Assembly (NCBI GenBank): GCA_951813525.2
Contig: CATOTJ020000002.1
Location: 1 to 64,000 of the forward strand
Direction of reading: 5' to 3'
Origin: Thermohalobaculum sp951813525
GTDB taxonomy: Bacteria; Pseudomonadota; Alphaproteobacteria; Rhodobacterales; Rhodobacteraceae
Length of the DNA stretch: 64,000 nt
The notes under the pieces were generated by a model. The model made no database searches and was not told the DNA's origin. It was given only the letters and a program-made list of their open reading frames with translations. This document shows positions 34,377-45,300 of the stretch, piece by piece. Every line of letters starts with the position of its first letter. Position 1 is the first letter of the stretch. A program made the position numbers and the translations under genes.

Positions 34377-35998
34377 TGGCCGTCTTTCGATCACAAATCG
34401 TCACGGGTTCCGATACATTCAAAAAGAACCGCGCAGATATGCTGTCGCTGATCGATCGGATGAATCAGCTGAACGCACGCGCAGGCGAGATATCGGAAAA
34501 GCGGCGCGATCGCTTCGAAAAGCGGGGCCAGTTGACGCCGCGCGAACGGCTGGCGAGGCTGCTGGACCCGGGAATGCCGTGGATGGCGCTGGGAAATATC
34601 TCCGGCTACCTCGCTGACAACCGGCCCGAACCAAAATCGGTGCCAGGTTCAACCCTGATAGCAGGCATCGGCTTTGTTCGCGGCGTCCGGTGCATGATCT
34701 GCGTTGATGACAGTGGCATCATGGCCGGCGCGATCATGGGATCGACCGGTTACAAGATCATCCGCGCCGAGCAGATCGCCTTGGAACAAAAACTACCCTT
34801 TGTTCACTTGGTCGAAAGCGCGGGCGGCGACCTGACCAACTATAATGTCGAAGGATTTATCCGGGGCGGCGCGCTTTTCGGCGGCATGGCCAAACTGTCC
34901 AAGGCGGGCATCCCGGTGATTTCAATCCTGCACGGGTCATCGACGGCCGGCGGCGCTTATATGCCCGGCCTGTCCGACTATGTCATCGCAGTGAAAGGGA
35001 AGGGCCGCGCATTTCTTGCCGGTCCACCGCTGCTGAAGGCCGCCACCGGCGAGATCGCGACCGAGGCCGAGTTGGGCGGCGCTGAAATGCATGCGGCGAC
35101 GACCGGTTTGGTCGAATATCTGGCCGAAGATGACGGCGAGGCGGTCCTGATCGCGCGTGAAGTCGTCGATCGGCTGGGTTGGAATGGACGTTGCCCCCGC
35201 CCCGATCCGGCGCCCTTTGAACGCCCGCTATACGAAGCCGATGAAATCGCCGGGATTGTCCCGGTCGACTATCGCATTCCCTACGATGTTCACGAGGTGA
35301 TCGCCCGTGTGGTCGATGGGTCGGATCTGATCGATTTCAAATCTGGATATGGCCAATCGACCGTCTGCGTTCAGGCGGCCATTATGGGACACCGTTGCGG
35401 GATCATCGGCAATAACGGACCCATCGATCCGGCGGGCGCGACCAAGGCCGCACAGTTTCTGCAACTGATGGATCAATCGGACACACCGGTTGTCTTTCTG
35501 CAAAACACGACCGGTTACATGGTCGGTTCAGAGTACGAGCGGGCGGGCATGATCAAGCACGGCTCTAAGATGATCCAGGCGGTGACAAATATCGAGGTGC
35601 CAAAGCTGACCTTCATGATCGGCGCCTCGTTCGGCGCCGGAAACTATGGGATGTGCGGGCGCGCCTTCGACCCGGATTTCCTCTATTCTTGGCCTAACGC
35701 CCAAACCGGCGTGATGGGCGGTGCGCAGGCTGGTAAGGTCATGTCGATTGTTGCCGAAGGGGCGGCGCTCGCCGCAGGCAACGAACCCGACCGTGCCAAG
35801 ATGGCCGAGCAGGAGGTGATGTTGACCAAGATGTTCGACGATCAAGCCAGCGCCTTCGTTACTTCTGGCCGATCCACCGATGACGGAATGATCGATCCAC
35901 GCGACACACGAAAAGCCCTTGGGTTCCTTTTGGCAACGGTATGGGAAGGCGCGCATCGCGAAGTGCGCACCAACTCTTTCGGCATTGCGAGGATGTAA
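34376..35998 (+). CDS. Acyl-CoA carboxylase beta subunit (methylcrotonyl/geranyl-CoA type)
   Basis: A 540-residue carboxyltransferase. The N-half oxyanion loop is in LHGSSTAGGAYMPGLSDY; the C-half has GASFGAGNYGMCGRAF and FLYSWPNAQTGVMGG, a pattern of methylcrotonyl- and geranyl-CoA carboxylases rather than propionyl-CoA carboxylase. It transfers CO2 from carboxybiotin of the alpha subunit encoded at 36805. ATG overlaps the previous stop (TGATG). Substrate within the branched enoyl-CoA group is inference. Confidence 0.93.
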   Translation: MAVFRSQIVTGSDTFKKNRADMLSLIDRMNQLNARAGEISEKRRDRFEKRGQLTPRERLARLLDPGMPWMALGNISGYLADNRPEPKSVPGSTLIAGIGFVRGVRCMICVDDSGIMAGAIMGSTGYKIIRAEQIALEQKLPFVHLVESAGGDLTNYNVEGFIRGGALFGGMAKLSKAGIPVISILHGSSTAGGAYMPGLSDYVIAVKGKGRAFLAGPPLLKAATGEIATEAELGGAEMHAATTGLVEYLAEDDGEAVLIAREVVDRLGWNGRCPRPDPAPFERPLYEADEIAGIVPVDYRIPYDVHEVIARVVDGSDLIDFKSGYGQSTVCVQAAIMGHRCGIIGNNGPIDPAGATKAAQFLQLMDQSDTPVVFLQNTTGYMVGSEYERAGMIKHGSKMIQAVTNIEVPKLTFMIGASFGAGNYGMCGRAFDPDFLYSWPNAQTGVMGGAQAGKVMSIVAEGAALAAGNEPDRAKMAEQEVMLTKMFDDQASAFVTSGRSTDDGMIDPRDTRKALGFLLATVWEGAHREVRTNSFGIARM

Positions 35999-36804
35999 TG
36001 ACCTTGCCCGCTGTAAAAGCGTTGGAATTGGACCTCGCCGATGGCTGGCTGACGATCTGGTTCAATCAGCCGACCACCCGCAACGCTTTGAGCGAGGCAC
36101 TAACCAACGACCTTCTGGCAGTACTCGATGTTGTGCGCGACGACAGCGCGGTTCGCGGTATCACTCTGCGCGGGCGCGGCGGTGTCTTTTGCGCGGGCGG
36201 GGATCTGAAGGCGTTTCGCAACACCCTGCAAGACCTCGGCGATCCAGAAAAGGTGATCGCGTCGTCCCGCCGCGGCGCCCGAATATTCGACACCGTCAAT
36301 TCAATGCCGCAGGTCGTGGTCGCCGTGATCGAAGGTGCGGCGATGGCGGGCGGTTTCGGTCTGGCCTGCTGCGCCGATGTCGCAATTGTTCATGCCGATA
36401 CAAAGTTTGCCTTCACGGAAACCGCCATCGGCCTGACCCCAGCACAAATCTCGCCATTCGTGATCCAGAAATTGGGTTATGCGACCGGACGCCGTCTGAT
36501 GTTGACGGCAGCCCGCTTCGATGGCCGGGAGGCCGCACGCCTCGGCTTCGCCGACTTCCTGGCAGAGGACGTTGATGAACTTGACGGGCTCGAGCGCCAA
36601 ATCCGCAAACAGGTGCTTACCTGCGCGCCTGGCGCTGTTGCCGATATCAAGGCCCTGATCCTGGCCCTTCCGAACTTGGACCGCGATCGTCAGATCCAAA
36701 CCGCAGCCGAAAATTTCACGGCACGCATGTTGAGCGACGAGGGGCGCGAAGGGGTTGCGTCCTTCATTGAAAAGCGCAAGCCGATTTGGGCGGTGGGGGA
36801 CTGA
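35998..36804 (+). CDS. Enoyl-CoA hydratase/isomerase family protein
   Basis: A 268-residue crotonase: oxyanion-hole segments GRGGVFCAGGDLKAF and EGAAMAGGFGLACCAD, and FAFTETAIGLTPAQIS in the catalytic Glu region. In Atu/Liu pathways this enzyme hydrates the carboxylated enoyl-CoA (isohexenylglutaconyl-CoA or methylglutaconyl-CoA). Start codon overlaps the previous stop by one base (TAATG). It lies between the two carboxylase subunits, the same order as atuC-atuE-atuF. Confidence 0.92.
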   Translation: MTLPAVKALELDLADGWLTIWFNQPTTRNALSEALTNDLLAVLDVVRDDSAVRGITLRGRGGVFCAGGDLKAFRNTLQDLGDPEKVIASSRRGARIFDTVNSMPQVVVAVIEGAAMAGGFGLACCADVAIVHADTKFAFTETAIGLTPAQISPFVIQKLGYATGRRLMLTAARFDGREAARLGFADFLAEDVDELDGLERQIRKQVLTCAPGAVADIKALILALPNLDRDRQIQTAAENFTARMLSDEGREGVASFIEKRKPIWAVGD

Positions 36805-38799
36805 ATGGCGATCAAAAACCTGCTGGTTGCCAACCGCGGCGAAATTGCCTGCCGCATTATGCGGACCGCGCGTGAATTGGGGATTCGGACCATCGCCGTT
36901 TATTCCGACGCCGACGCAGGCGCACCTCATGTGCGCGCCGCGGACGCCGCGATCAGGATCGGCCCAGCACCTGTCAGCGAAAGCTATCTGAGCGCCGCGG
37001 CAATTTTTAAGGCCGCCGGCCAAGCTGGCGCAGATGCGGTCCACCCGGGCTATGGATTTTTGTCCGAGAACGCCGCGTTCGCCCAAGCGGTCATCGCCGC
37101 TGACCTGACCTGGGTCGGGCCGCCGCCAGACGCGATCCGCCTGATGGGCGACAAAGCACAGGCTAAGCAGGCGATGATTGCGGCGGGCGTTTCCTGCGTG
37201 CCGGGATATGAAGGAAACGATCAATCCGACGAAACGCTGATCCGCGCCGCTGCGGAGGTTGGCTTTCCCGTCATGGTCAAGGCGGCAGCCGGCGGCGGCG
37301 GGCGCGGCATGCGCCTGGTAGACAATGTCGATGATTTGCCTGCGGCGCTCGCGCTGGCGCGGTCCGAGGCGGAAGGCGCATTCGGCAATGGAGCGTTGAT
37401 CATTGAAAAGGCAATCCTAAATGCGCGTCATGTCGAGTTTCAGATCTTCGCAGACGCCCACGGCACATTCGTGCACATGGGCGAGCGTGACTGTTCCGTC
37501 CAACGGCGCCATCAGAAGATTTTGGAGGAAGCGCCCTGCCCCGCGATGACCCCCAGCTTGCGCGAGAAGATGGGCACTGCTGCAATCGAGGCCGCGCGCA
37601 CCGTCGATTATCGCGGCGCTGGAACGGTCGAGTTCCTTTTGAACGATAGCGGTGACTTCTATTTTCTCGAGATGAACACCCGGTTGCAGGTCGAGCATCC
37701 GGTCACCGAAATGATCACCGGTTTTGATCTGGTCGCGTTACAGCTCAGCGTTGCCGAGGGTTCGCCGCTGGGCTTTACCCAAGACGACGTCACGCTGACC
37801 GGGCACGCGATCGAGGCGCGGATTTACGCTGAAGACCCGGGCGATGGCTTTATGCCGTCAACCGAGCCAATTGCGCTGTGGTCACCACCGTCAGGCGTCC
37901 GTGTCGACGCCGGGATCAAAACCGGAGGCCAGGTATCGCCCCATTATGACGCCATGGTCGCCAAGCTTATCGCATTTGGTGACACGCGTGAGTCTTGCCT
38001 TCGCAAATTATCCGCAGCGCTCGCCGATACCGTTCTGTTCGGTCCCAAGACAAATATCGCCTTCCTGGCCGATGCAATTCGCCGCGAAGCATTCGAAAAC
38101 GGACAGGCGACGACCGCCTTTATCGATCAGGAATATGGCGAGGCCGGGATCAGCCGCGCGCTCAACGGCGCGGTCACACCGCAAGACTTCGCTGCCGCCG
38201 CTGTCATCGGACATCTTTGCGGCCGCGCTCGCGCGCAAGTATCGGCGTTGGATGTCCCGGCGGAACTCTTGGATTGGTCGTCTTCGTCGGCCCGGCCGAC
38301 GATTGCGGTTTTCGACGCTGACGGCGCAGAATTTCAGGTCAAGGTTACAGCGGCTGCTCCCGGCCAGTACACAGCGGCCATTGGGACAAACGCACTTGAT
38401 GTCGAGGTTGACCTGTTCTCGGGCACGTCCGCGACGCTGCGCATTGACGGAACGCCGATTGCTTACCGGTTTTTCGATCAGGGGATCGGCGAGCTGTTCC
38501 TGTCTCGCGGTGCCATTACCCACCATCTGATCGACCGCACCCGCCAGCGCAGCACTGCACGCGAAATGGCTGGCGGCGGCGCTGTGACCGCTCCGATGCA
38601 CGGACGATTGATCTCGATCGATGTTGACCAGGGCGACGCTGTCGCCAAAGGTCAACGTCTGGCGGTGCTGGAAGCTATGAAGATGCAACACGAGATCGTG
38701 GCCCAGATCGACGGCCAGATCGTATCGGTCACGGCAACGGCAGGCAGTCAGGTCGCCGCCGATGACCTGATCCTGGAAATCGAGCCGACCGGGACCTGA
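36805..38799 (+). CDS. Biotin carboxylase / BCCP alpha subunit of acyl-CoA carboxylase
   Basis: A 664-residue protein: biotin carboxylase N-domain (KNLLVANRGEIACRI), ATP-grasp with VKAAAGGGGRGMRLV and FLEMNTRLQVEHPVTE, a linker, and a C-terminal biotinyl domain with the lysine in LEAMKMQHEIV. It carboxylates biotin with ATP and bicarbonate. Adjacent to the crotonase stop with no gap. Together with the beta subunit it makes the pathway's carboxylase. Confidence 0.95.
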   Translation: MAIKNLLVANRGEIACRIMRTARELGIRTIAVYSDADAGAPHVRAADAAIRIGPAPVSESYLSAAAIFKAAGQAGADAVHPGYGFLSENAAFAQAVIAADLTWVGPPPDAIRLMGDKAQAKQAMIAAGVSCVPGYEGNDQSDETLIRAAAEVGFPVMVKAAAGGGGRGMRLVDNVDDLPAALALARSEAEGAFGNGALIIEKAILNARHVEFQIFADAHGTFVHMGERDCSVQRRHQKILEEAPCPAMTPSLREKMGTAAIEAARTVDYRGAGTVEFLLNDSGDFYFLEMNTRLQVEHPVTEMITGFDLVALQLSVAEGSPLGFTQDDVTLTGHAIEARIYAEDPGDGFMPSTEPIALWSPPSGVRVDAGIKTGGQVSPHYDAMVAKLIAFGDTRESCLRKLSAALADTVLFGPKTNIAFLADAIRREAFENGQATTAFIDQEYGEAGISRALNGAVTPQDFAAAAVIGHLCGRARAQVSALDVPAELLDWSSSSARPTIAVFDADGAEFQVKVTAAAPGQYTAAIGTNALDVEVDLFSGTSATLRIDGTPIAYRFFDQGIGELFLSRGAITHHLIDRTRQRSTAREMAGGGAVTAPMHGRLISIDVDQGDAVAKGQRLAVLEAMKMQHEIVAQIDGQIVSVTATAGSQVAADDLILEIEPTGT

Positions 38800-38805
38800 G
38801 GGAGA

Positions 38806-40023
38806 ATGATGACCGACGCCGACCCGAAAGAACTCGCAGAATTTGCCGCGGATGCAGACGCCTGGTTTGCCGGGAATGTCGAGTTGGATCCGGGTTTCCG
38901 CCTGCCCCTGACTTTTATGGAGGTCGGAGAGGACCGGCAGTTCGATTTTCTCCGCGATTGGCAGCGCCGCGTCTGGGAAGCGGGGTATCTGGGGGCCGCG
39001 TGGCCAAAGGAATATGGTGGCCGCGGGCTGCCACAGGCCTTTCAAAGCGCCGCGGACGATGCATTTCGCAAGCACCACGCACCGATCATGCTGAATGCCA
39101 TCGGTCTGAACTGGACCGGACCGCTCCTGCTCGATATCGGGACTGAAGCGCACAAGAAAGCCTATTTGAAGGGCATCCTGTCCGCCGAGGATATCTGGTG
39201 CCAGGGCTTTTCGGAACCTGATCACGGGTCGGATCTTGGCAACGCCCAGACGCGGGCCGTGCGCGACGGCGACCAATATGTTGTTAACGGGTCCAAGATT
39301 TGGACCACGTTGGGCGGGTATGCAAAATACATGATCCTGCTGGCGCGAACCGACCCGCAAGCGCCGCGCAAATATGACGGCCTCAGCTTTTTCCTGGCGC
39401 CGATGACCGTTCCCGGGGTGGAAACCCGACCAATCCGCAAATTGACCGGGGAGTATGGATTTCACCAGTGCTTCTTCACCGATGCCCGCATCCCGGCCAG
39501 CAGTTTGGTGGGCGGGGAGGGAGCGGGCTGGAAGGTCGCGATGCAGACGCTGCTCTATGAACGCGGCGCCCGGGGCGGCCAGGCCGGTGGCCTGATGATG
39601 CGCGAGCAGTCGGCTTTCGATGTGGTCGATCTGGCCAAACGTATGGTGCGCGACGGCGCGCCGGTGCTCGACGATCCCGTGCTGCGTGACCAGATGGTTG
39701 ATTTCCTGATCGAAATTCAAGGCAACATGCTGGCCAGACAACGCCTGGCGATGGATCCCCTGAACCAGGACCGCCCACAGGGATTACCGCTTTCTCAAAA
39801 ACTGCGGACAACCGAACTCGCCCGCCGGGCCAATGAATTCGCGGTGACGCTGACCGGGGCCGGCGGTGCCTACTATGTCGACGATCCGAACGCCGTCGAC
39901 GACGGCATCTGGATGCGCGGCTATCTGAACGCCTTTTCCGCAACCATCGGTGGCGGCACATCGCAGATCCAACGAAATATCGTCGGCGAGCATGTGCTGG
40001 GCCTGCCCAAGGACGGTGGCTGA
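38806..40023 (+). CDS. Acyl-CoA dehydrogenase, large-type partner (FadE-like)
   Basis: A 405-residue enzyme: CQGFSEPDHGSDLGNAQTRA, LLYERGARGG and the C-terminal ATIGGGTSQIQRNIVGEHVLGLP, an ending typical of one partner of heteromeric FadE pairs. ATG at 38806 or 38809 after GGGAGA. The next gene, four bases away, encodes the shorter partner. An alpha2-beta2 dehydrogenase acting on a bulky side-chain CoA ester is the likely product. Confidence 0.9.
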   Translation: MMTDADPKELAEFAADADAWFAGNVELDPGFRLPLTFMEVGEDRQFDFLRDWQRRVWEAGYLGAAWPKEYGGRGLPQAFQSAADDAFRKHHAPIMLNAIGLNWTGPLLLDIGTEAHKKAYLKGILSAEDIWCQGFSEPDHGSDLGNAQTRAVRDGDQYVVNGSKIWTTLGGYAKYMILLARTDPQAPRKYDGLSFFLAPMTVPGVETRPIRKLTGEYGFHQCFFTDARIPASSLVGGEGAGWKVAMQTLLYERGARGGQAGGLMMREQSAFDVVDLAKRMVRDGAPVLDDPVLRDQMVDFLIEIQGNMLARQRLAMDPLNQDRPQGLPLSQKLRTTELARRANEFAVTLTGAGGAYYVDDPNAVDDGIWMRGYLNAFSATIGGGTSQIQRNIVGEHVLGLPKDGG

Positions 40024-40026
40024 ACG

Positions 40027-41124
40027 ATGGAGGCTCTGGGACGCGTCGGTTTTTCGGACGAGCAAGCAGACTTGATCGACATCGCTGCAAGGTTCTGCCG
40101 TGAACGCTCTCCCATCGACCGGGTCCGGTCGCTGATGTTGGACGAATTGGGGCATGAGCCAAAAACCTGGTCCGATATTGCGGATCTGGGATGGCTGGGC
40201 ATCGCTGTCCCTGAAGTCTATGGCGGCAGTGGTCTTGGCCTGGCGGAAACCGTCCCGATTGTCGAGGCAATGGGCCGGCATCTGATGCAGACCCCATATC
40301 TATCGACAATACTGGCCGCCGAAATCCTGCGCATCGCCGGCACTGACGCCCAGAAGCAAGAATGGCTGCCCCGCATTGCGTCGGGCGCCGCCGCAACGTT
40401 GGCGCTGGCCGAGGAAGGCGGCACATCGCCTGACGCCATCCGCACCACTTTGGAAGACGGCGCCCTGACCGGAACAAAGCGATTGGTCACCGACGCTTTC
40501 GCCGCCGAGGTCATGATCGTTTCAGCCCGTCATCAGGGCGAGGCGATCCTTTGCCTCGTCCCGCGCGATGCGATCCCCACCGAAGCGCTGCGGCGGGAGG
40601 TCATCGTCGACGAAGTCAAACGATCCTTCGAAATCACATTGGATCGGGTCGCAATCGATCCGGGCGCAATATTGGCCAGCGCCCCGTTCGAACACATGCA
40701 TCTGGCTGCAAATCTGCTTTCTGCGGCAGAGATGTCTGGCGCGACGCAGGCGGCCATCGACTATACCGTCGAATATCTGAAGACCAGAAAGCAGTTTGGT
40801 AAACTGATCGGGTCCTACCAATCGCTGAAGCACCCAACGGTCGACAACTATGTGGCCTGGGAAATGGCCCGCTCGCATCTTTACGCCGCGGCCCATTGCT
40901 TTGACGAGCAGGGCACCGGCGAGATCGCCACACGCATGGCCAAGGTCGCGACCCTGAACGCATTGTCCAGCACCGCAGACCGCGCGATCCAGTTCCACGG
41001 CGGAATCGGGTTTACCTACGAATGCGATGCGCATCTCTACCGGCGCCGTGCGGTTTGGCACGCAGCTTTGTATGGCGATGCGGCTTATCACAAACGCCGT
41101 TTGGCCGAGTTGTTGCTGGCCTGA
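40027..41124 (+). CDS. Acyl-CoA dehydrogenase, small-type partner
   Basis: A 365-residue protein with diverged N-terminal half (EVYGGSGLGLAETVPIVEAMG) and conserved flavin-binding C-terminal segments RKQFGKLIGSYQSLKHP and QFHGGIGFTYECDAHLYRRRA. Combined with the preceding gene it matches the two-gene heteromeric dehydrogenases known from sterol side-chain degradation. Last gene of the operon that starts at 32592. Confidence 0.9.
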   Translation: MEALGRVGFSDEQADLIDIAARFCRERSPIDRVRSLMLDELGHEPKTWSDIADLGWLGIAVPEVYGGSGLGLAETVPIVEAMGRHLMQTPYLSTILAAEILRIAGTDAQKQEWLPRIASGAAATLALAEEGGTSPDAIRTTLEDGALTGTKRLVTDAFAAEVMIVSARHQGEAILCLVPRDAIPTEALRREVIVDEVKRSFEITLDRVAIDPGAILASAPFEHMHLAANLLSAAEMSGATQAAIDYTVEYLKTRKQFGKLIGSYQSLKHPTVDNYVAWEMARSHLYAAAHCFDEQGTGEIATRMAKVATLNALSSTADRAIQFHGGIGFTYECDAHLYRRRAVWHAALYGDAAYHKRRLAELLLA

Positions 41125-41239
41125 TGATGCGCCGCCGGGACTGAAGCAATACGCCAGCGAAAGTTGCGGTGCACCGAATTCGAACCGTCCCCATGTCGCG
41201 GCGATGGTTGTTCAAAGATGGCTGTTCAACCATGGCCGT

Positions 41240-42184
41240 TCACGATTGCAGCAGACGCCAGACCAAGGCTGCGACTGCGAAATCACCGATGGCGAGACCG
41301 CGAAAGATAAAGGCCGCACTGGATGCCGGATCGTGCCCTGCGTCGTCTGCCATCACAACCCCGGCCAGATGATCAGTGACCAAAGCAGGGTCGACCATGT
41401 TTTGCGCACCTGCCGCTTCGTAACTCGGGTCATCAATCACAATTCGCCCCAGCGCAGGCATCGTCTCGGCCCGCCATGACGCGCCCAGATCGACGATCGC
41501 TGCGAACGCGCCGGGCTTCAGCCAAGCCGCATCCAGAAAGGGCTCCTTCAATGTGGTCGCGGTGACCGAGGTGACGATCAGGTCGGCTCCCGCGACCGCA
41601 TCCCTGGCGTTGGTGCAAATTTGCACTTGCAAGCCCATCTTCTCTGCCCGCGATTTCAGGCGGTCGATATTCTTGCGGCCGCGCCCAAAAACCGAAACCC
41701 CACGCAACGGAAACAGCGACGCGAACATCTCAAGATGGCTTTGCGCCTGAACCCCTGCGCCGACGAACCCGATCTTGCCCGCATCGGGATTGGCCAACCG
41801 GCGGGCGACGACAGCACTCAGACCTGCCGTCCGAACGGCAGTAATCCAGGCTGCATCCATGACCGCGCACAACAACCCATTGCGGCTGTCATGTAGAATG
41901 ATCGATCCATTGATCGCCGGAAGGTCCAGCCCAGGATTGTCTGGGCTGACAGTCACGACCTTGACGACACTGATCGGCGGATCGTCGGACGCCGACAGCG
42001 TACTCATCACGTACCGCCCGGCCCCAGGCACCAGCGACGATTTCGGAGATGTCCAAACCCGCCCGGCCACCTGATCGCGAATGGCGCCTTCGACGGCGTC
42101 CAGAATCTGCCGCTGATCGATATTCAGGGCCCGCAGTTCGGTATCGCCAAGGATCCGAATAGGTGTCTGGTGATCGCTATCCAT
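41240..42184 (-). CDS. Ornithine cyclodeaminase / mu-crystallin family dehydrogenase
   Basis: A 314-residue NAD(P)-linked protein: the substrate-binding part with RYVMSTLSAS and KVVTVSPDNPG, then a Rossmann fold with IGFVGAGVQAQSHLEMF and VTSVTATTLKEPFLD. Members include ornithine cyclodeaminase, alanine dehydrogenase, ketimine reductase and lysine cyclodeaminase; the exact reaction is not diagnosed. No clear operon partner: it ends 115 bases from the converging dehydrogenase and lies 158 bases downstream of the large oxidase gene on the same strand. Confidence 0.88.
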   Translation of the reverse strand: MDSDHQTPIRILGDTELRALNIDQRQILDAVEGAIRDQVAGRVWTSPKSSLVPGAGRYVMSTLSASDDPPISVVKVVTVSPDNPGLDLPAINGSIILHDSRNGLLCAVMDAAWITAVRTAGLSAVVARRLANPDAGKIGFVGAGVQAQSHLEMFASLFPLRGVSVFGRGRKNIDRLKSRAEKMGLQVQICTNARDAVAGADLIVTSVTATTLKEPFLDAAWLKPGAFAAIVDLGASWRAETMPALGRIVIDDPSYEAAGAQNMVDPALVTDHLAGVVMADDAGHDPASSAAFIFRGLAIGDFAVAALVWRLLQS

Positions 42185-42342
42185 GGCCGATTGCCCTTTG
42201 CCAGTACGCGCCGGTATTGTGGCGCTCTTTCGAAATCCTGGCAGAAAAAGCGCCCGGGCGTCTACCAGCCAGGGTTCTTAATCAATCGCGAATGCCACAG
42301 CGTTCAACCCGATTGTCTGCAAGCATACATTCGACCGCGCGG

Positions 42343-45300
42343 TCAAAGTTCGGACAACAGGTTGCGATCCAGGGCGAACTGATGACGGAACGTGTTTGGG
42401 TTGCCGGTGTGGCGGGCGATGCGGTCCAGTTGCCGTTGCCATTCCCGGTGCCGCGGAAAGCGGCTTCGAAGGTCTTGAACCTGATGAACATGGCCCCAGT
42501 GCGGCAGGGCATTATAACCGTTTGCAATGTCATTTACCCGGTCGTGGAACGAGCGGTTTCCTTCGATCCCGTCAACGGTCCAAATTTCGACCAGTCCCGT
42601 GACAGGGAATTGTTGGACCCCCAGCGAAGCATCGGTTCGCCGGACGAAGCGAAGATTCACGATCAGGATCAGAGCATCATCCTCGGCTTCGCGAACCTGA
42701 TCGGCAGCGTCGAGAACATCTTCTGCAAACGGGATCAACAGATCGGCAGGCACGCCGTATTCCTGGCTTTGGATCAATCTCTCGATCGCACTGTGTGTCT
42801 GCGGCGCGCAATCGGTTTGCTCGGTAAAAATGGTGAAGCTCTTGTCGATTGTCGTACCGGGCGGGCGTTGATCGATATTTGTGAACAGGTTCTGCACGGT
42901 ATCCAGGATCTGCCTGCCCGAGAGGACATAGAACCCGATGCGCCAAAACGCGTTGATCAGATTGGGTAACGCCTTGGCCAGGCTTTCGTCGGCCACCGCC
43001 GGGTCGCCGCTAACCTGCGCGCCAAGCGCATCGGTCAGATCGGTAACGGTCTGGATAAGCTGATCGATCAGGTCCAGTTCCTGCTGGATTTCGCCGATCC
43101 GCCCCCATTCCCATGGCGACAATATTATGCGCGCTATTTCCGCGGATCGGCGGGCAAAGTAGAGGCTGATCCCACCGATAACGAAGCCGACCGCCCCTGC
43201 CCCAAGGCCGATCAATCCGCCGACACCCAGGCCCGCCGCCGCCGTGCCAAACAGCGCGGCCCATATTGCATCGGACAATGTGCTGTCAGGCGCAGCCCGC
43301 GCGGACGTCGCAGGCAATGACGTCGGCGTTCGTGTTGTAATCCAGGCCGGACGGCCGCTGGATGGGTTCACCGATATTTCCAGATACCAGGGGTTCGACG
43401 CCGGATCGTCCAGGACAGTCCGCTGGATTTCGGCGCGCGCCTCGGTCCAGCTGGTTCTGCGGGTCACCTCGCGCAGATTATGTTGCGGCACCGTTTCGAT
43501 CACATAGGCATAGACGATACCGGCATGGCCCATACTGACCAGGCAGGCATTGAACAGCGCATCGTCATAGTGAAGCTCAAGGCAGGGATCCAACGCGCCG
43601 CGCGCCATCAGATCACGCATGGCGTCGGGGTGCGTTACCGGATTGCTTGCACGCTCGATCCACCATTGCTGACCGCCATTGGCGACGAGATGTATTGCCC
43701 GCACAAGATCGGGAATAGGCGGCAGATCAACCGTTGCCCCGTGCGTCCCGGTGTTGATCGCCCCGGCGAGGGACTGACCGCGCGAGCCTCCAAGGTTCGG
43801 AACGGCAAGCGGGATGTCACGTTCGTCCAGTTGGCAGTTCAAGTCCCAAAGCTTTATCCCCGCTTCGACGTGAACCAAGCGGTCAGCAATCGGCAGCGGC
43901 GGCGCAACCGGGCCGCCGTCGTCCTGCAGATCATCGGGCCGATCTATCTTCTGACGCGCCTGATCCGAAAGGATCGACCGGACAGGGTCGGCCAGCGCAT
44001 CGGGAAGGACACCCGAAAGCTCGCGGTTCAATCTTCCGGTGTCGATGAACAGCGGCGTTGTCCGTCGCGGCGCAATACAATCGGTGTAGGACCATCTGGT
44101 GCCCTCAACTCCGACGCGCATATTCAAGCGCTCGGCCGTTCGGACTGCATCAACCAGATCGTCAAGTGACCGCGGCCGGTTACGACCGATGACCGGGCGC
44201 GAAACATTGCCATGCCAATTCCTGAAATCGCGAACCGGTGGGTAAGGCGACAATGCCGAAGACGCCGGTCGTTGAATACCGATGCGCAATTGCCGCTGAT
44301 CCCGGCCGCACGGGCCTGTTGCGTCGAGGGTCAGCAAAAGGCTTCCGGCCCGCGGCAGTGCCGGGACTGTGATGATTTGGCTTTCGCCAGCCGGATCAAG
44401 GTTGATGATCTCGACACTGCCGGACCCTGTTCCGGCCGTGCCGCTCGCGGGCGGGCGTTCGGTGCTCTCAATGGTCAGCTCCAGCGCGCTGACATTGCAA
44501 GTCTGCCAGGCAATCTCGATTTCACCGCCGGGTTGGACACAGCCGCTGTCGCGCCGGACGAAGTTTTCGATACGGGTCCGCCCGCCTTGGAAGGGGATTG
44601 GCCCTGTTGGCGTTGCGAGGATGTCAAAGACCTGACCGCACGCAACGACCTGCTCTGTCACGGGTATGTTGATCTCTAACTCGCCGCAGGTGGCGCCATC
44701 CGGTACGACGACAGTTATCGTATCGTCGGTCGCCGTTTCCGCCGGGACGAACAGCTTGGCGCGGCTGTCTTCGATGTCAAAGCCGACCGAAGGTTCCTGA
44801 CCGGCAGGTGAAAACCCGGAGCCTTCGATTGTAATGGTCTGCCCTGGACAGGCATTTGCAGGCTCGATCGATGTCACAGTAAATCTGATGCCACGCGCCG
44901 CGGCGGCCGCGGCAACGATATCGACGATCTCGATGCAATCTTCGTTGACGGGCGGCAGGCCGACCGGATCATGCCACGCGCCGGGATCGGGGAACGGGAT
45001 CGGCGACCCGCCCGGTCCCGGCAGCGGATCGAAGCCCGGCGGGCAAAACCCGGTTAACCCGCCCAGCGTTTCGAGGAACATTCCAATCGACTGGCCCCGG
45101 TCAAATGACACATCGCGCGCCTGGCGCCTCATCAACCGAAGCGGCGCCAGGCTGAATACCTGGCCGAAAATTGCCTGAACAGAATGCCACACCCGGCTGT
45201 GATCGTCGCCAGACGCCAGGACAGCTGCGATCAACAGGACCGAAATCGCATCGGACTCAACCACGCGATCACGGTCGAGTTGATGGGAATGTGGTTGAGC

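Noticed and set aside
38008..39741. A 577-codon minus-strand open frame.
   Set aside because: Shadow of the carboxylase alpha and dehydrogenase genes; no domain.
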